64,000 nucleotides of DNA from Pseudomonas sp. ICMP22404. GTDB lineage: Bacteria; Pseudomonadota; Gammaproteobacteria; Pseudomonadales; Pseudomonadaceae. Positions 1-8,653 of this stretch are shown here, piece by piece; position 1 is the stretch's first letter, and each line of letters opens with the position of its first letter. The notes under the pieces were generated by a model that worked only from the letters and a program-made list of their open reading frames with translations, searched no databases and had not been told where the DNA came from. The stretch lies in the NCBI RefSeq assembly GCF_006227205.1, contig NZ_VCNG01000008.1, positions 186,001 to 250,000 of the forward strand, read 5' to 3'. A program made the translations under genes and the position numbers.

Positions 1-1
1 C

Positions 2-1396
2 ACCCAGGACACGCTGTCGTACACCAACCACACGTTGCTGCCCGAAGCCCTGGAAACCTGGCCGGTGGGGTTGATGGAGCGCATGCTGCCCCGGCATATG
101 CAGATCATCTACCTGATCAACGCCCAGCACATCGATTCGCTGCGGGCCAAGGGGGTGCATGATTTCGACGTGCTGCGCTCGGTGTCGCTGATCGAAGAAG
201 ACAACGGCCGCCGGGTGCGCATGGGCAACCTGGCGTTTCTCGGTTCCCACAGCGTCAACGGAGTGTCCGGGTTGCACACGCAACTGATGCGCAGCACGGT
301 GTTCTCCGAGCTGCACAAGCTCTACCCGGAACGGATCAACAACAAGACCAACGGCGTCACCTTCCGCCGCTGGCTATTCCAGGCCAACGCCGAACTGACC
401 TCGATGATGGTCGATGCCCTGGGCCCGAGCGTGCTCGACAACCCTGAAGAGCGCCTGATCGAGCTGGAGCCGTTCGCCGACAAGCAGGCCTTCCGCAAGC
501 AGTTCGCCGAACAGCGCCTGCACAGCAAGAAAGCCCTGGCCTACCTGATCCACGAGCGTTTGGGCATTGCCGTGAACCCGGCGGCGATGTTCGACGTGCA
601 GGTCAAGCGGATCCACGAGTACAAGCGCCAATTGCTTAACCTGATGCACACCGTGGCGCTGTACCAGGCGATTCGCGCCGAGCCGGAAGTGGACTGGGTG
701 CCGCGAGTGAAAATCTTCGCCGGCAAGGCGGCCGCCAGCTACCACCAGGCCAAGCTGATCATCAAGTTGACCAACGACATCGCCCGGGTGGTGAACAACG
801 ACCCGACCGTGCGTGGCCTGCTCAAAGTGGTGTTCCTGCCCAACTACAACGTCAGCCTGGCCGAGAGCATCATCCCGGCGGCGGATCTGTCGGAACAGAT
901 CTCCACGGCCGGTTTCGAGGCGTCGGGCACCAGTAACATGAAGTTCGGCCTCAATGGCGCGCTGACCATCGGCACCATGGATGGCGCCAACGTGGAAATG
1001 CATGAGCGGGTAGGGGGTGAGCACATGTTCATCTTCGGCCTGACGTCCGAGCAGGTGGAGGCGCGCAAGCGCAACGGTGAATTCAGCGCCGCGCCGGACA
1101 TTGCCGCGTCCCATCGCCTCAGCGATGTGTTGCAGGCGATTCGCGGCGGAGTCTTCTCGCCGGACGATCCGATGCGCTACACCGGCCTGGTGGATTCGCT
1201 GGTGGACTATGACCGCTTCCTGGTCTGCGCCGATTTCGATGCCTACTGGGCCGCCCAGGCCAGGGTCGAGGAGCGCTGGCACGATTCCAAGCAGTGGTGG
1301 CGTTCGGCGGTGCTCAATACCGCGCGCATGGGCTGGTTCTCCTCCGACCGGACCATCCGCGAGTACGCCACCGACATCTGGAAAGCCCTCGACTAG
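2..1396 (+). CDS. glgP: glycogen/maltodextrin phosphorylase, C-terminal part (5' end outside window)
   Basis: Phosphorolysis of alpha-1,4-glucan to glucose-1-phosphate (GT35 family, PLP-dependent, cytoplasmic). The frame is open from base 2 and already reads the conserved YTNHTLLPEALE segment, so the gene starts upstream of the window and the TTG at 35 is not its start. The PLP-site region EASGTSNMKFGLNGALTIG is intact at about 935-990 and the KRIHEYKRQLLN motif lies near 605-640. About 465 residues are visible of roughly 815 usual. The stop at 1396 is followed by a hairpin and a REP element. Family assignment is secure; maltodextrin versus glycogen preference cannot be read. Confidence 0.95.
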   Translation, partial: TQDTLSYTNHTLLPEALETWPVGLMERMLPRHMQIIYLINAQHIDSLRAKGVHDFDVLRSVSLIEEDNGRRVRMGNLAFLGSHSVNGVSGLHTQLMRSTVFSELHKLYPERINNKTNGVTFRRWLFQANAELTSMMVDALGPSVLDNPEERLIELEPFADKQAFRKQFAEQRLHSKKALAYLIHERLGIAVNPAAMFDVQVKRIHEYKRQLLNLMHTVALYQAIRAEPEVDWVPRVKIFAGKAAASYHQAKLIIKLTNDIARVVNNDPTVRGLLKVVFLPNYNVSLAESIIPAADLSEQISTAGFEASGTSNMKFGLNGALTIGTMDGANVEMHERVGGEHMFIFGLTSEQVEARKRNGEFSAAPDIAASHRLSDVLQAIRGGVFSPDDPMRYTGLVDSLVDYDRFLVCADFDAYWAAQARVEERWHDSKQWWRSAVLNTARMGWFSSDRTIREYATDIWKALD

Positions 1397-1715
1397 CATT
1401 TGCTGTAAGAAATGTGAGCGAAGCCCAACGGCAAGTGGGCTTCGTCGATATACTGAGCGCCAGTTTCGCCGGGCGGTGTGGCCGGATTCAGGACTGGACG
1501 CCCTCATGACCCATGTGGGAGCGAGCCCTGTGGGACCGAGCTTGCTCGCGATGGAGTCGACACGGTTCAACTGCAAACCGCGTCATCGTTCATCGCGAGC
1601 AAGCTCGGCTCCCACAGGGTTCGTTCCCACAGGTTGCGTGTGGTTTCCACTAGACTGAGCCAGACACCGCATCACCCCGGTCATGCCCGCAATGGGCCGC
1701 TCAGGGATATCAACC
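1397..1715. other. intergenic region between glgP and the DUF2339 gene
   Basis: No gene seen. Holds a perfect 8-bp stem (GAAGCCCA/TGGGCTTC, 1420-1443) with an 8-nt loop just after the glgP stop but without a T-run, so it is at best a weak terminator. A REP doublet follows at 1514-1632. An in-frame ATG at 1683 could lengthen the next gene by 11 codons, but it has no ribosome binding site and the added residues do not look like a signal sequence. Confidence 0.6.
1514..1632. repeat. REP doublet (REPIN) with an extra arm
   Basis: Two inverted copies of the GTGGGAGCGAGC...GCTCGCGAT palindrome. The left arm contains a duplicated CTGTGGGACCGAGC segment, and a third partial CCCACAGG arm follows at 1621-1632, so the element is larger than a simple REPIN. 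Confidence 0.85.
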
Positions 1716-4700
1716 ATGCAATGGATTTTGACGCTGTTGGGCCTGGCAATCGGCTGGGTGGTGGATGAGTCGTTCGCCGATGCGTTGATAGGCGCATTGA
1801 CGGGGCTCGGCATCGCCCTGGTCTTGCGGCTGCGCCGCCTCGGGGTCGAGGCTGGCAAACAACAAAGTCTGCTGGAAGCGACCCAGCAAAACCTGCTGAC
1901 GTTGGAGGCGCGTCTCGCCGTGCTTGAGCGCGGCACGGTGTCTGCGCCGAGCACACCCGCACCCGCACCCGAGATCGTCGTGGCCTCGGCTCCGCAGCCT
2001 GAAGCCCGGAGCGAGGCAGAGCCGGAGCCGGAGCTGGTCTGGGAACTACCGCCCGACCTGGCGCCGGCCCCCGCGATGGTCACGCAAGCCAGTCAACCGC
2101 TGCCCGACGATATCTGGACCCCCACGCCTGTCACCTCACGGCGCGAGGCCCGCGCAGCGGAGCCCCTGGAACCGATTGTCACGCCGCCTGTTCCTCGTGA
2201 CCCCGGTTTCATCGAGCGTGCCGTGGCCGGTGCGCGCAACTGGCTGTTCGGTGGCAATACCGTATTGCGAGTCGGCGTGCTGCTGTTATTCCTCGGCCTG
2301 GCGTTTCTATTGCGTTATGCCACTGAAGGCATGGTGGTGCCGATCGAACTGCGCTATGCCGGTGTCGCGGCCAGTGCGTTGGGCCTGCTGGGTCTGGGCT
2401 GGTGGCTGCGTCAGCGCAACAGCAGTTATGCGCTGATGCTCCAGGGTACCGGCATCGCTGTGTTGTACCTCACGGTGTTCGCGGCCATGCGCCTGCATCC
2501 ACTGCTCGATTCCAAGGCCGCGTTGGGGCTGCTGGTGGCGGTCACGGTGTTCTCGGCGATCCTGGCAGTGACCCAGAACGCCCTGGGGCTGGCCGCTGCC
2601 GCCGCGCTGGGCGGCTTTGCCGCGCCGATCCTGACCTCCACCGGCAGCGGTAACCATGTCGCGCTGTTCAGCTACTTCATCCTGCTCAATGCCGGCATCC
2701 TCGCGATTGCCTGGTTCAAGGCCTGGCGACTGCTCAACCTGATCGGTTTTGTCGGGACCTTCGGCATCGGTATCGCCTGGGGTCTGCGTTCGTATACGCC
2801 GGCACTGTTCTTCAGCACCGAACCGTTCCTGATCATTTTCTTCCTTATGTACCTGGCGATTGGCCTGCTGTTCACCCGGCGCAAACTGCTGGAGATGAGC
2901 GACGGTCCCGAGGATGACAGCCGTGAAGCGCTGCTGCGCTGGTCGGCGCGCAAAGGCGATTATGTAGACGGCACGATGCTGTTCGGTCCGCCGTTGGTGG
3001 GCTTTGGCTTGCAGCTCACGCTGGTGATGTTCCTGGATCTGGCCGCAGCGTTCAGCGCCTTGGTCCTGGGCATGATTTACATGGGCCTGGCCCGGGTGTT
3101 GATGAAGGGACGCGCCCTGTTGCTGGCCGAAACCTGCCTGGCGCTGGGGGTGATTTTTACCAGCCTGGCGATTCCCCTGGGCCTCGATGCCCGTTGGACC
3201 ACGGCAGCGTGGGCGGTGGAAGGCGCGGGGATTTTCTGGTTGGGCCTGCGTCAGCAGCGACCACTGGCGCGTGCGTTTGCCTTGTTGCTGCAGGTGGGCG
3301 CGGTGCGGGCTTTCTTCGGTGAGTTGCAAATCGGTCAAAGCAGCCTGCTCCAGGGCGCTCCATTGGGGGCGCTGATGCTTGGCGGGGCCTTGCTGTTCAG
3401 CTTCTATCAATTGCGCAAGGCGTCGCCCGACCACACCGCGAGCTGGGAGCGCCAAGTGCTGCCAGTGCTGGCCACGTTGGGCCTGGGCTCGCTCTATCTG
3501 CTGGCGCCTCTGTTCTTTTTCACCCACGGTACCGCCATCGCCTGGGCGCTGGCCGGTCTGGCGACGCTGTTTGTCGGCCTGCGCCTGCAAGCGCGTAGCT
3601 TCCTGTTCATGGCGTTTGGCGTACAGCTGCTGGGGGGCGCACTGTTCCTGATGCGTTTGCGCGGTGCCGAAGGGGATTCGGCAGCAGTGTTCGCCGCCGG
3701 CTGGAGCGGCTTGCTCAGCGCCTCGTTGATCGGCCTGGCCTTGATTGGCGGCATGTTGCTGGCCGCCCGCGACGAAATGGTGCGCAACGACATTCGGTTG
3801 CTGCGTGGCTTGTCGGTGGTGTTGCTGGCGGGGCTGGCTTTGATCAACCTCGCTGTGCTGTTCGTCCTGCCCTGGCAAACGGCGAGCGGCGTGTGGGCCG
3901 CCAGTGGCCTGTTGATCATCTGGTTGAGCCTGTACCTGAAACAACGCGTGAGCTTCGTGTTCGGCCTGCTCCTGCAAGTGTTGGGCGGTGCGGCGTTCCT
4001 GGTGGCGGGGCCGGCCTTGCTCGGACCGCTCGACAGCGAGGGGCTGCGGCCCCTGGCCCACAGTGGCTTCTGGACGCCGATGGTGCTGGGACTGGCGGCG
4101 CTGGTGGGGGCTTGGCGACTGCAACGGGGCCATCCGGCCGCGGTGTTCGATGTCTTGAGTTTGCAGCGGTTGTCCGAGCTGCTGCTGATCTGGGGCGCCG
4201 GTTGGTGGGCGCTGACGTGGGTCAGCGAAGTGCTGCGCTTTGCTCCGGTCCATCTGCAAGGCAGCTTGCTGCTGATTGTCGCGGCGCTCAGTGTTGCGGT
4301 ATGGGCGATTCTGGCGCTGCGCTTGCAGTGGCCGGCGCTGGGGTTGCTGTGCACCTTGCTGATTCCTGCGGCGGGCTGTGTGCTGGTTGCGAGCTGGCAC
4401 AGCCGCTATCACCCGGCGGCGGATTTCGGCTGGTTGGCCTGGCTCGTCCTGTTCGGTGTGCATTTCCTCTCGCTCAAGCGCCTGGCCTCGATGCTCCCGG
4501 ACTCGGTTCGCAGCACCGCCCATGTGCTCGGTTGCTGGTTGCTGATCGGCGTGTTGGCGCTGGAGCTGCGTTATGGCCTGTTGCTGTTGTCCGAGCAATA
4601 CAACGCCTGGCGTTGGCTGGGTTGGGCGATCCTGCCGAGCCTGTACCTGGTGCTGATGGCCGCGCCGCGAGCCTGGCCATGGCCGATATCGGCTCAGTCG

Positions 4701-5339
4701 CGGGAGTATCGCGTCTACGCGGCGGCGCCTATGGCCCTGTTGATGCTGGGGTGGTTCTGGCTGGCCAACACCTTCAGCGATGGCATCGCCGAGCCGTTGC
4801 CGTATGTGCCGCTGCTCAACCCATTGGAGCTGGGCCTGTTGTTTGCCCTGTTCGGTGTCTACGTATGGGCTCGTAGCGCGCTGGCGCAGTTGGCGATCCG
4901 TTGGGCCCATGCCGAACACGTCGCCCAGTTGATCGCCGGGGTCTCGCTGTTCGCGTTCTTCACCGCCCTGGTGATGCGCAGCGCCCACCATTGGCTGGGT
5001 GTGCCGTTCGAACTGGATGCATTGCTCGAGTCCATGTTCGTGCAGGCGGGGTTGTCCCTGGTCTGGACCCTGATCGCCCTGGGCCTGATGATCGGCGGGC
5101 ACCTGCGGCATCGCCGCGAGGTATGGCTGATCGGTGCGGGGTTGATTGCCGTGGTGGTGGCCAAGCTGTTCTTTGTCGAATTGAGTAACCGTGGTGGTCT
5201 GGCGCGGATCGTGTCGTTTATCGGCGTGGGTGTATTGCTGTTGGTGGTGGGCTATTTCGCACCGCTGCCGCCCAAGCGGCCGGAAACGGTTCCAGAGGCC
5301 GAGCCGCCGATGCCTGTCAGTGAGGGAGTGTCATCTTGA
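1716..5339 (+). CDS. DUF2339 polytopic membrane protein
   Basis: Function unknown. 1207 residues. An N-terminal hydrophobic helix (residues ~4-22) is followed by a coiled-coil-like stretch and a Pro/Ala/Glu-rich linker (to ~residue 160). The rest is an almost uninterrupted run of hydrophobic helices, more than 25 by eye, consistent with the DUF2339 family. Start chosen at ATG 1716 (MQWILTLLG), which begins the membrane helix; an upstream in-frame ATG at 1683 is less likely. The stop overlaps the TTG start of the DUF3999 gene, so the two are translationally coupled. I cannot assign a substrate; a role in envelope or glycan transport is only a guess. Confidence 0.85.
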   Translation: MQWILTLLGLAIGWVVDESFADALIGALTGLGIALVLRLRRLGVEAGKQQSLLEATQQNLLTLEARLAVLERGTVSAPSTPAPAPEIVVASAPQPEARSEAEPEPELVWELPPDLAPAPAMVTQASQPLPDDIWTPTPVTSRREARAAEPLEPIVTPPVPRDPGFIERAVAGARNWLFGGNTVLRVGVLLLFLGLAFLLRYATEGMVVPIELRYAGVAASALGLLGLGWWLRQRNSSYALMLQGTGIAVLYLTVFAAMRLHPLLDSKAALGLLVAVTVFSAILAVTQNALGLAAAAALGGFAAPILTSTGSGNHVALFSYFILLNAGILAIAWFKAWRLLNLIGFVGTFGIGIAWGLRSYTPALFFSTEPFLIIFFLMYLAIGLLFTRRKLLEMSDGPEDDSREALLRWSARKGDYVDGTMLFGPPLVGFGLQLTLVMFLDLAAAFSALVLGMIYMGLARVLMKGRALLLAETCLALGVIFTSLAIPLGLDARWTTAAWAVEGAGIFWLGLRQQRPLARAFALLLQVGAVRAFFGELQIGQSSLLQGAPLGALMLGGALLFSFYQLRKASPDHTASWERQVLPVLATLGLGSLYLLAPLFFFTHGTAIAWALAGLATLFVGLRLQARSFLFMAFGVQLLGGALFLMRLRGAEGDSAAVFAAGWSGLLSASLIGLALIGGMLLAARDEMVRNDIRLLRGLSVVLLAGLALINLAVLFVLPWQTASGVWAASGLLIIWLSLYLKQRVSFVFGLLLQVLGGAAFLVAGPALLGPLDSEGLRPLAHSGFWTPMVLGLAALVGAWRLQRGHPAAVFDVLSLQRLSELLLIWGAGWWALTWVSEVLRFAPVHLQGSLLLIVAALSVAVWAILALRLQWPALGLLCTLLIPAAGCVLVASWHSRYHPAADFGWLAWLVLFGVHFLSLKRLASMLPDSVRSTAHVLGCWLLIGVLALELRYGLLLLSEQYNAWRWLGWAILPSLYLVLMAAPRAWPWPISAQSREYRVYAAAPMALLMLGWFWLANTFSDGIAEPLPYVPLLNPLELGLLFALFGVYVWARSALAQLAIRWAHAEHVAQLIAGVSLFAFFTALVMRSAHHWLGVPFELDALLESMFVQAGLSLVWTLIALGLMIGGHLRHRREVWLIGAGLIAVVVAKLFFVELSNRGGLARIVSFIGVGVLLLVVGYFAPLPPKRPETVPEAEPPMPVSEGVSS

Positions 5340-6706
5340 GTCGCAAGTTGAGTCGGATCGGCCTGGGAGTGGTCGGGTTGTGGGTGGCATTGTCGGCTAC
5401 GGCCCAGGAAAAACCGGCGGACTTCGCCCACCAGGTGCCGTTGACCTTGAGTGGCGAAGGGCCGTGGTATCGCCTGCCGTTGCCGCTGGAGGTCCAACTG
5501 CAGGCGCGGCAGACCGACCTGAGCGACTTGCGGGTCTTCAACGCGGCCGGACAGGCCCAGGCGTATGCGCTGGTTCGCGAGACCGCGCAAAGCCGGGAAA
5601 ATCGCACCCTCACCGATGTGAAATGGTTCCCGTTGTACAACGCGGCCGATGACAACGAGCGCGCGCCCAGTGTGCGGGTGCAGTCGAACGCCAACGGCAC
5701 GCTGGTGGAAGTCCAGCCGGCCAGTCGGCTCGAGGCCGGTGAGGAGGAGTTGCGCGGTTGGTTGCTGGATGCCAGCGCGATCAAGGCGCCCTTGCAGCAG
5801 CTGATCCTCGACTGGACCAGCGAGCGCGACGGTTTCCAGCGGTTCACCATCGAAGCCAGCGACGACCTGCAGAACTGGCAGGCGTGGGGCGAAGGCCAGG
5901 TGGCGCGCCTGACCTTCGCCGATGAGCGGGTCGAGCAGCATGAAGTGAACCTGCCAGGACAGTCGGCGCGTTATCTGCGGCTGTTGTGGGATTTGCCGTC
6001 TTCCGCGCCGGTGCTGACTTCAGCACAGTTGCAGAGCGCCAGCCGCGAAAGCCTGCCGTTGCCACTGGCCTGGTCGCAGCCGTTGGCCGGCAGCAGCACG
6101 AAGGCCGGTGAATACACCTGGCAGTTGCCCATGGGTCTGAATATCGAAGAGGTGCAGGTCGAGCTGAGCCAGGCCAACAGCCTGGCACCGGTGACCCTGG
6201 ACGGGCGTCGTGAGAGCAGTCATCCGTGGCAGCCGATGGGCAGTGGCTTGCTGTACCGGCTGACCCAGAATGGCCAGGACGTGGTGCAGAACCAATTGCA
6301 GTTGTCCGGCCAGACCGTCCAGCAATTGAAGCTGACGGTGGACGAGCGCGGCGGCGGCCTCGGGACCGAAGCGCCGGCCCTGCGCTTTGCCGTGCGCCCG
6401 ACCCAGGTGGTGTTTCTCGCCCGTGGCGAAGGGCCCTATAGCCTGGCGCTGGGCAGCGCGACGGTGAAGGCGGCCAGCCTGCCCCTGACGACACTGGTGC
6501 CCGATTACCGTCCTTCGCGCCTGGCGACCCTGGGGGCGGCGACGGTGAATGGGCCCACGACCTCTACACCGGCGGCCGAAACGGCGCCGGCCGTCGTCGG
6601 GACCAACTGGAAGAAAATCGGCCTGTGGGCGGTGCTGGTGCTCAGCGTGCTGTTCCTCGGCTCGATGGCCTTCAGCCTGCTGCGCAAGCCGCCGGTCAAA
6701 TCCTGA
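5336..6706 (+). CDS. DUF3999 periplasmic protein with C-terminal anchor
   Basis: Function unknown. 456 residues starting at TTG 5336, which overlaps the stop of the DUF2339 gene. Cleavable-type signal peptide (about residues 1-23, ending near ATAQE), a large beta-rich periplasmic part with segments resembling a discoidin/galactose-binding fold (FTIEASDDLQNWQAWGEG, YLRLLWDLP), then one transmembrane helix near residues 425-447 and a short basic tail. The arrangement suggests a periplasmic partner of the polytopic DUF2339 protein. Gene pairing is seen; the complex and the carbohydrate-binding idea are inference. Confidence 0.8.
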   Translation: MSRKLSRIGLGVVGLWVALSATAQEKPADFAHQVPLTLSGEGPWYRLPLPLEVQLQARQTDLSDLRVFNAAGQAQAYALVRETAQSRENRTLTDVKWFPLYNAADDNERAPSVRVQSNANGTLVEVQPASRLEAGEEELRGWLLDASAIKAPLQQLILDWTSERDGFQRFTIEASDDLQNWQAWGEGQVARLTFADERVEQHEVNLPGQSARYLRLLWDLPSSAPVLTSAQLQSASRESLPLPLAWSQPLAGSSTKAGEYTWQLPMGLNIEEVQVELSQANSLAPVTLDGRRESSHPWQPMGSGLLYRLTQNGQDVVQNQLQLSGQTVQQLKLTVDERGGGLGTEAPALRFAVRPTQVVFLARGEGPYSLALGSATVKAASLPLTTLVPDYRPSRLATLGAATVNGPTTSTPAAETAPAVVGTNWKKIGLWAVLVLSVLFLGSMAFSLLRKPPVKS

Positions 6707-6724
6707 AAGCGGGTGCTTCGCACC

Positions 6725-6809
6725 CATCGCGAGCAGGCTCGCTCCCACACTTGATCGGATTCTGTCAGGGGAAACACAATCCAATGTGGGAGCGAGCCCG
6801 CTCGCGATG
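6725..6809. repeat. REP doublet, arms in outward orientation
   Basis: ATCGCGAGCAGGCTCGCTCCCAC at the left and the inverted copy at the right (6786-6809), separated by about 37 nt. Lies between DUF3999 and fbp. Confidence 0.9.
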
Positions 6810-6919
6810 ACGCCCCTCTGTGAACTCAATCCTCCATTCCCCGTCTCATAGGAGGAATTAAGTCCCGACACGCGCTAAACTGCGCTGGTTTTTCCGCCCC
6901 CTATTCTTCGGAGCCGTCC

Positions 6920-7930
6920 ATGTCTCGCGTTACCTTGAGTCGCTATTTGATTGAGCAGACCCGCAGCAACAATACCCCTGCCGATCTGCGCTTTTTGATC
7001 GAAGTGGTGGCGCGTGCCTGCAAGGAAATCAGCCACGCCGTATCCAAAGGCGCGCTGGGTGGTGTCCTGGGCAGCATGGGCACCGAAAACGTGCAAGGCG
7101 AAGTGCAGAAGAAACTCGACGTGATTTCCAACGAGATCCTGCTCGAAGCCAACGAATGGGGCGGTCACCTGGCCGGCATGGCGTCCGAGGAAATGGACAA
7201 TGCCTACCAGATCCCGGGCAAATACCCCAAGGGTGCCTACCTGCTGGTATTCGACCCACTGGACGGTTCGTCGAACATCGACATCAACGCCCCGGTCGGT
7301 ACCATTTTCTCGGTATTGCGTTGCCCGAACGAATACCTGAGCCAGAACGAAGCCTTGAACGAAAAGGCCTTCCTGCAGCCAGGCACCCAGCAAGTGGCTG
7401 CCGGCTATGCCATCTACGGTCCTCAGACCATGCTGGTGCTGACCCTGGGCGACGGTGTGAAGGGTTTCACCCTGGATCGTGAAATGGGCAGCTTCGTACT
7501 GACCCACGAGAACATCACCATTCCTGAAAGCACCCAGGAATTCGCCATCAACATGTCCAACCAGCGCCACTGGGAAGCCCCGGTACAGCGCTACGTCGGC
7601 GAGTTGCTGGCCGGTGAAGAAGGCCCGTTGAAAAAGAACTACAACATGCGCTGGGTGGCCGCGATGGTTGCCGACGTACACCGCATCCTGAACCGTGGTG
7701 GCCTGTTCATGTACCCACGTGACAGTCGCGAGCCGACCAAGCCGGGCAAACTGCGCCTGATGTACGAAGCCAACCCGATGTCGTTCCTGGTGGAACAGGC
7801 CGGCGGCGCTTCCACCGATGGTCACCAGCGCATCCTCGATATCCAGCCTGAAGGCCTGCACCAGCGCGTGGCGGTGTTCCTCGGTTCGAAGGAAGAAGTG
7901 GCCCGCGCCACGGCCTACCACAAGGAATAA
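6920..7930 (+). CDS. fbp: fructose-1,6-bisphosphatase class I
   Basis: Hydrolyses fructose-1,6-bisphosphate to fructose-6-phosphate in gluconeogenesis; cytoplasmic. 336 residues, the usual class I length. Signature LVFDPLDGSSNIDIN near residue 112 supplies the metal-binding Asp residues, and EEMDNAY lies just before it. The C-terminal region MSFLVEQAGGASTDG is intact. Followed after 3 nt by the DUF924 gene, so the two are co-transcribed and probably coupled. Preceded by a 213-bp gap containing a REP doublet. Confidence 0.96.
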   Translation: MSRVTLSRYLIEQTRSNNTPADLRFLIEVVARACKEISHAVSKGALGGVLGSMGTENVQGEVQKKLDVISNEILLEANEWGGHLAGMASEEMDNAYQIPGKYPKGAYLLVFDPLDGSSNIDINAPVGTIFSVLRCPNEYLSQNEALNEKAFLQPGTQQVAAGYAIYGPQTMLVLTLGDGVKGFTLDREMGSFVLTHENITIPESTQEFAINMSNQRHWEAPVQRYVGELLAGEEGPLKKNYNMRWVAAMVADVHRILNRGGLFMYPRDSREPTKPGKLRLMYEANPMSFLVEQAGGASTDGHQRILDIQPEGLHQRVAVFLGSKEEVARATAYHKE

Positions 7931-7933
7931 ATC

Positions 7934-8530
7934 ATGGCCGAGCCTTGGCAGCCGTTACTCGACTGGTGGTTTGGTTCAGCCGATACACCGAACGAAATAG
8001 CGGCCGACAAGAACAGCCTGTGGTTTGGCAAACACCATGATCGCCAGGCGCGCGAGCGTTTTGGCGATCTGGTCGATCAGGCACTGGCCGGCGGATTGAC
8101 CGACTGGGCGCAACGCCCGGAAGGTTGGCTGGCCCTGGTGGTGCTGCTCGATCAGTTCCCGCGGATGATTTTTCGCGACACACCCAAGGCCTTCTCCGGC
8201 GATCTTCGCGCCCAGGCATTGGTAGCCCAGGGGCTGGCAGCGGGTTTCGACCGGCAACTCAAGCCCATTCAGCGTGTATTCATCTATCTGGTGCTCGAGC
8301 ACTGCGAAAACCTCGCCGTGCAGAATGAGGCTGTGTCGCGGTTTATCGACCTGGTTCGAGAGCTGCCGGAAGCGGATCGAGCGGTGTTCGAAAGCAATCT
8401 GGACTATGCCGAACGGCATCAGAAAATCATTGCCCGGTTTGGACGGTTTCCCCATCGCAACGCAGTGTTGGGGCGGGCGTCTACGGCTGAGGAAGTGGAG
8501 TTTTTGAAGGGGCCGGGGTCTAAATTCTGA
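7934..8530 (+). CDS. DUF924 family protein
   Basis: 198 residues. The family is all-helical with a tetratricopeptide-like arrangement and has no established biochemical role. Characteristic segments are QFPRMIFRDTPKAF (~residue 74) and QRVFIYLVLEHCENLAVQN (~residue 113). Starts 3 nt after the fbp stop, within the same transcript. No signal peptide or membrane helix, so probably cytoplasmic. A functional link with fbp is inferred from coupling only. Confidence 0.85.
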   Translation: MAEPWQPLLDWWFGSADTPNEIAADKNSLWFGKHHDRQARERFGDLVDQALAGGLTDWAQRPEGWLALVVLLDQFPRMIFRDTPKAFSGDLRAQALVAQGLAAGFDRQLKPIQRVFIYLVLEHCENLAVQNEAVSRFIDLVRELPEADRAVFESNLDYAERHQKIIARFGRFPHRNAVLGRASTAEEVEFLKGPGSKF

Positions 8531-8552
8531 TTTCGCGGTGAGGCGGGTGCCG

Positions 8553-8639
8553 TCTTCGCGGGCAAGCCCGCTCCCACAGTTGACCGAGTTCCGTCGGAAG
8601 AAACTCAATCGACTGTGGGAGCGAGCCTGCTCGCGATAG
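8553..8639. repeat. REP doublet between convergent genes
   Basis: TTCGCGGGCAAGCCCGCTCCCAC and inverted GTGGGAGCGAGCCTGCTCGCGAT separated by ~40 nt, between the convergent DUF924 and chemoreceptor genes. Confidence 0.88.
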
Positions 8640-8653
8640 GGCCCGCAAGAGCA

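Noticed and set aside
2307..5111. 934-codon open frame on the minus strand opposite the DUF2339 gene
   Set aside because: Gln/Arg/His-rich composition typical of antisense reading of a GC-rich, Leu-rich membrane gene; no RBS or domain.
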